Shown here: positions 8,881 through 17,200 of the stretch, piece by piece
Numbering within the stretch: the first letter of the stretch is position 1
Layout: each line of letters opens with the position of its first letter
Assembly (NCBI RefSeq): GCF_018614875.1
Contig: NZ_JAGGNW010000012.1
Location: 248,001 to 312,000, forward strand
From: Variovorax paradoxus
Lineage (GTDB): Bacteria; Pseudomonadota; Gammaproteobacteria; Burkholderiales; Burkholderiaceae_C
DNA length: 64,000 bases
Direction: 5' to 3'
The notes under the pieces: generated by a model
What the model was told of the DNA's origin: nothing
The model's database searches: none
The model's input: the letters and a program-made list of their open reading frames with translations, nothing else
Position numbers and translations under genes: made by a program

Positions 8881-10557
8881 ATGCAGTCACCGCTGAACAT
8901 CACCCGCTTTCGCCCGCGCCTGCTGGACGCCATGGCGGACTACAGCCGGGAGCGCTTCTTCAGGGACCTGGGGGCAGGCGCCACGGTGGGCATCGTGGCG
9001 CTGCCGCTGGCCATGGCCTTTGCCATCGCCTCGGGGCTCAAGCCCGAGGCCGGCATCTGGACGGCAATCATCGCGGGCTTCCTGATCTCGCTCCTGGGCG
9101 GCTCGGCGGTGCAGATCGGCGGGCCGGCCGGCGCGTTCATCGTGATCGTCTACGGCATCGTCGAACGCTACGGCGTGGCGAACCTGCTGATATCGACCGC
9201 CTGCGCCGGCGTGCTGCTGTTCGCGGCGGGGCTGTTCGGGCTCGGCCGGCTGGTGCGCTTCGTGCCGCTGTCGATCGTGGTCGGGTTCACCAACGGCATT
9301 GCGGTGCTGATCCTCCTGTCGCAGCTCAAGGACCTGCTCGGGCTGACGGTCGCCAAGATGCCGGCGGACGTGTTCTCGCAGTTGCATGCCATGGCGCTTC
9401 AGATCGGCACCTTCAATCCCTATGCCTTCGCGCTGGGGCTGACCTGCGTGGCCGGCCTGGTGATCTGGCCGCTGCTGCTGCGCGATGAATCGAAGGTGGG
9501 CCATGCGGTGCAGCGCCTGGCGGGGCGCGTTGCGCGCACGCGCGCGGTGCAGGTGGGCGCGCGCATGCCGGGGCCCATCGTCGCGCTGGTCACGCTCACG
9601 CTGGTGTCGTGGGGCTTCGACCTGCCGGTGGAAACCATCGGCACGCGCTTCGGCGGCATTCCCGAAGGCACCCCGGCTTTCGCGCTGCCCGATTTTTCGT
9701 GGGAAACGGTCAAGCAGCTGGTCACGCCGACGCTCACCATCGCGCTCTTGGGCGCCATCGAGTCGCTGCTGTGCGCACGCGTGTCCGACCAGCTCAGCGG
9801 CCAGCCGCGCCACGACCCGAACCAGGAGCTGATGGCGCAGGGCATCGCCAACCTGGTGACGCCCTTCTTCGGCGGCATGCCGGCCACCGGCACCATCGCG
9901 CGCACCGTGACCAACATCCGCTCGGGCGGCAGTTCACCGATCGCGGGCATCGTGCATGCGTTCACGCTGATGGTGGTGGTGCTGCTGGCGGCGCCGCTTG
10001 CGCGCCACGTGCCGCTTGCGGTGCTGGCGGGCATCCTCGTCTTCGTGGGCCTGAACATGGGCGAATGGCGCGAGTTCACGCCGGGGCAGCTGCGGCACTT
10101 CAGCGGGCATTACCGGCTGCTGATGCTCGGCACCTTCTTTCTCACGGTGGTGTTCGATCTGACGGTGGCGGTGCAGGTGAGCATCGTGGGGGCGTGCGCG
10201 CTCTTCATCCGGCGCATGAGCGAGCTTTTCAGCGTCGAACTGGTCACGCTGCAGCCGCCGGTGCTCACCTACCGGCTCTATGGCGCGCTGTTCTTCGGGG
10301 CGGCGGCCAAGCTGGACGAGGCCGTCAATGCGGCCGAAAGCGCGCCGCGCGGCATGACGGTGGTGCTCGACGCCACGCACCTCATCTACCTGGACGCAAC
10401 GGGTGTCGACGCGCTGCGCCAGTTGCACCGCGCGGTGCTGGGGCGCGGCGGGCTGCTGCGCATCGAATCGCTGCAGCCCCAGCCGCTCGAGGTGATCGTG
10501 CGCTCGGGATTTGCCGATGAGCTGACGAGCGGCCAGCCGCGCGCGGCGGAGGGTTAG
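8881..10557 (+). CDS. SulP family inorganic anion transporter
   Basis: A 558-residue inner-membrane transporter of the SulP/SLC26 family. About 10-14 hydrophobic helices occupy residues 25-430; VGIVALPLAMAFAIASGLKP and GGPAGAFIVIVYGIV are conserved family stretches around the anion site. A cytoplasmic STAS domain follows (about 440-550; VVLDATHLIYLDATGVDALR). Substrates in the family include sulfate, bicarbonate and dicarboxylates; there is no carbonic anhydrase or sulfur-assimilation neighbour to decide between them. The ATG at 8881 is preceded by a short spacer after the small lipoprotein. It is the last clearly core gene before the low-GC accessory block. Confidence 0.93.
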   Translation: MQSPLNITRFRPRLLDAMADYSRERFFRDLGAGATVGIVALPLAMAFAIASGLKPEAGIWTAIIAGFLISLLGGSAVQIGGPAGAFIVIVYGIVERYGVANLLISTACAGVLLFAAGLFGLGRLVRFVPLSIVVGFTNGIAVLILLSQLKDLLGLTVAKMPADVFSQLHAMALQIGTFNPYAFALGLTCVAGLVIWPLLLRDESKVGHAVQRLAGRVARTRAVQVGARMPGPIVALVTLTLVSWGFDLPVETIGTRFGGIPEGTPAFALPDFSWETVKQLVTPTLTIALLGAIESLLCARVSDQLSGQPRHDPNQELMAQGIANLVTPFFGGMPATGTIARTVTNIRSGGSSPIAGIVHAFTLMVVVLLAAPLARHVPLAVLAGILVFVGLNMGEWREFTPGQLRHFSGHYRLLMLGTFFLTVVFDLTVAVQVSIVGACALFIRRMSELFSVELVTLQPPVLTYRLYGALFFGAAAKLDEAVNAAESAPRGMTVVLDATHLIYLDATGVDALRQLHRAVLGRGGLLRIESLQPQPLEVIVRSGFADELTSGQPRAAEG

Positions 10558-10717
10558 TTTTGTCAACCGATATCGGTATCGATGTCGACATTGCGAGCTA
10601 ATCCGTTCTGCTGCCTCCCAAGGGCAGGATTTCGGCGTACGTCGACTCCGTGAGTTCTGGGAACAAATCCGCTCGCGGGCCGTCTGCCGAAGCACCGATA
10701 AAAGACCGTGCTCCTAT

Positions 10718-10984
10718 TCAGCGAACATGACATCCGTCTACTTCGTCCACGTGGCGACGAATCGGAGAACTGTGTTCGAGGCGCGCCGAGCGCTCTGTCG
10801 ACTGTGCGATCTGCGTTTGGCGCTCTGCGATCGCGAGCGCCTTTGCCTGCTCTTCGCCATGCTCACGGATTAGGACGACCCTGCGCACCGCCTCGCCGCC
10901 CATGCGAGTCCTTGCGACCCATGCGCGCGGCTGACCACCGTATCCAATTGCAGTTGTATGACTCCTGTTGATTGGTCTTATCGC
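10718..10984 (-). pseudogene. fragment of an AP2/ERF-like repeat protein
   Basis: Reverse-strand translation reads PRAWVARTRMGGEAVRR then REHGEEQAKALAIAERQTQI. This lines up with the two better-preserved repeats 10 kb away at 21.0-21.9 kb (GWNARTYLGPGQIVRKYFSV then YGAAQAKTLAMAERQKQL; and YGNDAAKAMAMAERQRQL). The match covers the C-terminal strand and helix of the AP2-like unit. Upstream the similarity fades, the frame opens at a TGA (10985-10987), and no sensible start or full domain remains, so it is called a remnant. The only ATG in frame is at 10903. It lies downstream of the RTX gene on the same strand and may be a duplicated copy of the AP2-like gene now decayed. Confidence 0.6.
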
Positions 10985-11091
10985 TCAGAAGCAGTGTTGA
11001 ACGAATCAAACGCGGCCTCTTGGCGACTACAGCAGCCGCCTTCGGAGCACTGAGTCTCGACCCGGCTGACGCGAGGGCGTGGTTACACAAC

Positions 11092-11214
11092 CTACGCATA
11101 CCAACTAGCGCCGGCCAAATCGCGGCCAGGCAGCTCATTGATGGGAAATCCCTCCGACATGGCCGCAGCCAGCATCGAAGTTGTGTCCACCTCGTACTCG
11201 GGTGCTGCAACCAC
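11092..11214 (-). other. 40-codon open frame continuing directly after the RTX stop
   Basis: Immediately after the RTX gene's TGA, the same frame remains open for 40 codons and ends at TAG (11094-11092). The translation (VVAAPEYEVDTTSMLAAAMS then EGFPINELPGRDLAGASWYA) has protein-like composition. It could be an old C-terminal extension cut off by the TGA, a readthrough tail, a tiny gene starting at the GTG right after the stop, or chance. No ribosome-binding site stands out. Confidence 0.3.
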
Positions 11215-14200
11215 TCAATGCCAATTGGCTGCAATGACCGAACTCAGACTGCTCTGATAGTTCGCAGGCAAGGTGGTCTGCCCAGCTGCTGGCGGCGCGA
11301 AACTCGCCATGGCATCAACGAGGTTTTGCACTTGGCTGTCAAGCAAGGTCTTGCCATCGCTGGTCTTGAACTGCTCAACGTGGTGCTGACCGCCCAGATA
11401 CCAGTCGTTGATCACGAACTTGTCAGTCCCACCGATCACGCTGACCTCCAGATTGTTGCCGACCGCACGAAACCACAGCTGATCGGCCGCAATGCTGGAG
11501 CCGAAGAGCGCGACATCGGTATTGCCTGCCGAAGCGTCGTTCTCCGTTACGGTGTCGCTGTCTTCACCGCGCGCCAACAGATAGGTATCCGAGCCTGAAC
11601 CGCCGGCCAGCGCATCATTCCCGACACCGCCGCTCAGCACATCGTCACCACTCCCTCCGTTCAAGATGTCGTTGCCACCAAGGCCATGCAACGTGTTCTG
11701 CGCATTCCCGCCAAGTGCCGTCATTGATTCGCCGGAATTTGTCCCGGCTTGAATGTACGAATGAATGTCGCCGCTCGCTACGATATCCTGAACGGTGACC
11801 GTCGCTCTGCGACCCTCTTGATAATAGCCGGTTCGAATGTAATGTTCAGCGGCCGATTTGACGTCGAGACCATATGCACTTACCAAGTCCGGGTACGAGG
11901 CGAGGTAATTCAAGGCATTGAACGAGACCTTTCGTCCTTCCGAAAAGCCGTTCGTGATGTAATGCTGCACGCCTTTAGTTGCGTCCACTCCAAATGCGCT
12001 GATCAAATCGGCGTGCGATGCAATATAGTTGAGAGCATCGAATGTGGGACTACGCCCCTCGGCAGCACCGTTCGCGGCAAAATGTTGGAATCCGGCCTCT
12101 GCATCTAGTCCAAATGCGCCAATGAGATCTGAATAAGAAGCAATATATTCGAGTGCCGTGTAAAATTTCAGAGAATTTACCGAATAGCGGTTGCTTGAGT
12201 CTCCGGAAAAAACGACGTTTTCCACGTCCACAAGGTTATCGAAGCCATCCCGTCCGCTGACCTTGTCGCTCACGTACAGCTTTCCTTGATGGTTCAAGAG
12301 TACATAGTCTTGCCGCTTCCCGCTAAAAACCGCTGTATCGACGCCTGCGCCGCCGATCAGCGCATCGTTGCCTTGGCCTCCAATCAACCTGTCGCTTCCG
12401 GAAGCTCCGGTTAGCGTGTCATTGCCTGCCAGACCCTGAAGGATACTAGGCTCGCCCTGAGTAAAGCTCTGCATGCTGTCGGCACCAGCGGTTCCCGTTT
12501 CCGCATAACCCCATGTACCGTCAATGGTCGTACGCTGGACATCGAATTTTTGATACCGGCCTTCTACAGTTGCACCAGTCTTAATATAATGCGTCGCGCC
12601 CGCGTCGGAATCCGGCCCATACGCCTGAATCAAATCGGAATACGATGCAATGTAGCCGAGGGCATTGAATGTGGGGCGACGGCCCTCCGCACTTCCGGTC
12701 GCGTAGAAATGCTGCCAGCCTGCCTCCGCATCCGCTCCAAAAGCAGTACGCAATTCAGAAAAGCTCGCGATATATTCAAGCGGCGAATAGAATTTGATGC
12801 TATCGACGTCGAAGATTTTGCCGGGGGATTTTTCAAAAACCAATTTTTCAATGCGATTTTCCTTGATCATCCCGTTGAGCAAGTCAATGCCATCCCGCTC
12901 AGCCACGGTATCGCTCACATATTGAGTCCCAAACGGCGAAGTCATGAAGACATAGTCCTCAAATGCGCCGCGAAACACAGCGGTGTCGCTGCCCATGCCG
13001 CCAATCAAGGTGTCGTTTCCGTCGCCGCCCACGAGATAGTCATCCCCGCTGCCACCGTCCAGAGTGTCACTGCCGTCCGCTCCGGCCAAGTGATCATTTC
13101 CGGAACCGCCATTCAGAACGTTGGCCTGACCGTTGCCGGTCAGGGTGTTGTTCAATGCATTACCTGTGGCTGAGGTCGCAGCACCAAACAGCACTGCGTT
13201 CTCGACGTTGGCGCCCAACACTGTATCGATGCTCGTGTAGACGGTATCCAGTCCTGCATCCAGCGCCTCGGCCACGGTATCGCCCGCGTTGTCAACGTAG
13301 TACGTGTCATTGCCCGCGCCACCCGCCAGGCTGTCAGCACCCTGGGCTCCATCCAGAATGTTGTCGTCGGCGTTGCCGGTGAGAGTGTTTGAAAGCTCGT
13401 TGCCCGTCGCATTGACATGATCCGCGCCCGTCAGCGTCAGGTTCTCAAGGTTCTTGCCAAGCACCCACGACACGGAAGACTCCAGGGTATCGATGCCTTC
13501 GTTCGCATTTTCCGAGACCGTGTCCAATTGGTTGTCCACCACGTAGGTGTCGTTGCCCGCGCCGCCGATCAGGTCGTCTGCTTCCTGCCCGCCATCAAGC
13601 CGGTTGTTGCCGGCATTGCCGATCAGGCGGTTGCGCTGGTCGTTTCCGGTGGCGTTCAGATTGGCCGAGCCGCTCAACGTGAGCACTTCCACGTCGGTCG
13701 ACAGGCTGTAGCTGACGCTGGACTGCACCGAGTCATATCCGCCACCGGGCAGTTCATTGACGGTATCTCCTGCATGGTCGACGACGTAGGTGTCGTCACC
13801 AGTGCGTCCGGTCATGGCATCCGCGCCCGCCAATCCATTGATGACGTTGGCACCAGCATCGCCGGTGAGCGTGTCGTCCCCGCTGGTTCCATTGAGAGGC
13901 AAAGGCTGTGCCGGCGCCGCCGCGGTGGGCGCCGCGATCAGTGGAAGCGGAGCCGCGCCGGCCACGGTGCTTGCGCTCACGTTCGCCACCGGCAGCGGCG
14001 TTGCGTTCGCGTTGCCAGCGAAGATGAAATTGGCGGCGGTCAGCGCGGACGGCTCGATGGCATAGAGCCCGACCGAGACGGTGGGCTGACCAGAGGCTTG
14101 GGCTGACACGCGCGTGACGAACTTGCCATTGATGTTGAGCGCCTTCGTCGCCGTGAGCTGACTGAAGCTCGTGATCCAGGAGAATTGGCTCAGATCGATC

Positions 14201-17200
14201 TTGTCCAACGCCAAGTCGAAATCCTGGATCAGATTGCCGGCGGTCATGTCGGAGCCGGACAGGCCTACCGAGGTCGTGCCGCCGCCGTCCGGAGCCACCA
14301 GGAAGCGGTCCGCACCGGCTCCGCCAACGCGCGCGCCCAATCCGGCAGCTCCAGTGGAATACGACACAGCGCCTTGATCGCCGTCCAGCACCAAGACATC
14401 ATCCCCTGCGCCACCATTCAACGAATCCTGCCCCGTTCCCCCCAGCAGTCGATCATTGCCGTCATTGCCAAGCAGCGTATCGTTGCCACCCAGCCCAGCC
14501 AGCAAGTCGTCGCCTGCCGTCCCTTGAATGACGTCGTCGCCATCGGTGACGCCGGTCGTGCCTTGGCCGGCCAGTTGCCAGGTTTGCAGCGCGGCCACCG
14601 AGTCGAAGAACTGGAACTGCGCCGCAGTCAACTGGCCGGCCTGTTGATTGCGCAACAGCACGGTCTGCCCATCACCGAGATCCAGGCGGACGTCAGCGCC
14701 GACTTGCGTGCGTGCAAGCGTGGAAAAGTTCAAGCCGCTGAAACCCACGAGCGCAACGGTCTCGATCACAGAGGTACTGCCGAGGCCAAAGTCCACCACC
14801 GTGTCTTGCGCCCCGGCATCCTTGCCGATGACAAACAGATCGCTGCCAGCGCCCCCCGTTAGTACGTCGCTTCCCCGGCCGCCTTCCAGGGTGTCATTCC
14901 CGTCGCCGCCAGAGATGATGTCCGCGCCGCGACCACCAGACAACACGTTGTTCAGTGCATTGCCGGTCAACGTATCGTTGCCATCGCCGCCAAATGCAAT
15001 CTCAATGTCGCCACTCACGATCAGCCCCTTGCCCGCCAGGGTGCTGGTGCTACCGTTGATCAAGTTGATGGCGCTGTTGCCCGTGACAGCACTGGCATTC
15101 AGTGTGTCCCTCCCTCCATTGCCGTCGGACAAGGTGCCGCGCGTCGTCCCGGTAAAACTCGCGAATTCGTTGGTGTAGACGTAGACGTCGCTGCTGTCGG
15201 CTTTTGCGCCATACAGATCAAGCCGCCAGTTCTTCAGAGTCCCTGTACTGCCCGTGGCCGCATCGATGACCTGCAAGGTCCAGTTGCCCGCACTTTGTTC
15301 GCCCCGCAAATGCGTGCTGTTGAAGCTGAAGCTCAGCGTGCCCGAAGAAGCATCACCGAGATCGCTGGCGGCGCCGCCGGGAGCTTTGCCAGGGCGATTC
15401 AGCAGGATGCTTTCTGTTCCCGTGGGTGAGATCAACTTGATGATCAGATCGCCCCAGCGTTGATGGTCGAGTTCAAGCGTCACCTGTGCGCTCTCCACCT
15501 CCAGACCGGCCGCCATGGCCAGCGTGCGGGTCAACATGCCCGAACCGTCGGGAATGGTCGCAACGAGGGCACCGCTCGAATTCGTTGCGAGGTATTCGTT
15601 CGAATAGGTGCTTTGCTCGGTCCAGGTTTCGGCCAAGCGGACGGCGGCACGCGCATCCACCCTGCCAAACCCGTAGTCGTGGCTGACGTGCATGCCGCCA
15701 CCGTTCCAGGTCTTGGCCGTGTTGGTCGCCCAATCCGTTCCGTTGGGATCGCTCACCTTCGTCGCGGACATGGCCAGGATGGCCTGGATATCCCGATAGC
15801 CCAGCTTCGGATTGGCTTCGAGCATCAAGGCGATGACCCCTGAAACGATCGGCGCCGCGAAGCTTGTTCCCTGGCTCGTGCTGTAGTCGCCACCGAAGGT
15901 GGAGCCGTTGTCTGCGATCAGCTCGCGGCTCGTTGAATCGATGTTGCTTCCCGGCGCTGAAACCAGGATGGACGCGCCCGGATTGCTGAACGGCTTGCTT
16001 CCCAGTTGCAGGGTGCCCAGATCCCCCGGCGCATTGATGCTGCCGGCCACGATCACGGCCCGGTTGGCGGTGAGCGCGTTGTAATTGGTGTTGGCGCCTG
16101 TCGCACGGTCATTGCCACCGGCCATCACGATGGCCGTGCCCAGTCCGCCGCGACCTTGAGAAACGGCATCCGCGATGTTCGATTCCAGCGCCCCCGGCGG
16201 CAGCACGTTAAGTCCGAAGCTGCTGGTCGGACCCCATGAGTTGTTGACCACGTCGAAGTTCTTGAATTTGGCCAATGCGGCGGCAATCTCGCCACTGAGT
16301 TGACCAACCTCCATGCCTTCGCCCTTGATGTAGTAGCCGGCCAGGGAGGCGTCATATGCAACGCCGATGCCCCCTTCCCCATTGCGCGCTCCGACCATGA
16401 CACCCGCCACCATGGTGGCGTGACTGCTGAATGTCTGCGGCACATTGCTGTTGCCGCTGCCGTCCAGGGTGTTCAGCCAGGCTCGGTCCGCATTGGGCTG
16501 CAGATCAGGGTGCCGGTAGTCGAACACCTCGGGGCCCGTGCTGAACGCACCGCCTGGTTCGAACTGACCGATGCGGACGCCTTTGCCCGTGTAGTCCTGC
16601 CACGCCGGCCTGACGTTGATGTCGCTCAGATACCATTGATCCAGGGACAAGGGGTCCACCCGGCCTTGAGCATCCTGCAGGTCGGGGGTCTGCAGATACA
16701 CCGCGCCCTTCATCACCTCGGTTTGACCGGTCGCGCTGTTGGTGATACTGGTGACCTGACTGCTCTCGTCCTTGATCTTGTACTTGAAACCCATCACTCC
16801 GGTATAGGACGCGTCAGGGGTAAAAAGAACGTCGCCGTTCTGCGTCAAGCTGACCGTCCCACCCTTGGCCTCCAGAACTTCAGTGATGGTGAGTTGACCG
16901 ATATCGCTGTCCCAGTCCCGGTCATTGGCCAGCAGCTGGCTCTTCGAGATCAGGTGCGCGGCAGTGCGACTCAGGGTCTGGCCGGTTGAGTTGACGGTCA
17001 GCACATCCTTGACCGGCAGCGGACTACCGAGAGTGAGTTCGACGCGGTTGACATCGGCAAAGCTGAGCTTCTCGATGCCGACAAGCGTGTCGGCACCATC
17101 CTGGCCGGTTCGGGTGTCCACCACGCGATAGACCCTCTGACCGTTTCGGTCGTCAACCCTGGTGATGCGGTAGTCAGAGTAGGAGCCCGAGTACTCTGCG

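Larger units (their letters stand above)
10558..11214. other. 657-base gap between the SulP gene and the RTX gene, with decayed coding remnants
   Basis: This stretch has no intact gene. On the reverse strand it holds an AP2-like fragment (separate entry, 10718-10984) and a 40-codon in-frame continuation after the RTX stop (11092-11214, separate entry). Base composition is more mixed than in the core genes to the left, consistent with the edge of an acquired segment. I could not identify an integrase, tRNA, insertion-sequence ends or a convincing terminator hairpin here. Confidence 0.6.

Noticed and set aside
10972..11598. A 208-codon plus-strand open frame at the RTX gene end
   Set aside because: Overlaps the RTX C-terminus in antisense and shows no family resemblance or convincing ribosome-binding site.
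12970..13910. Regular short repeats suggesting a CRISPR array or tandem satellite
   Set aside because: They are codons of RTX nonapeptides (GGxGxD) in the long open frame, with variable sequence and no constant spacer-repeat pattern.
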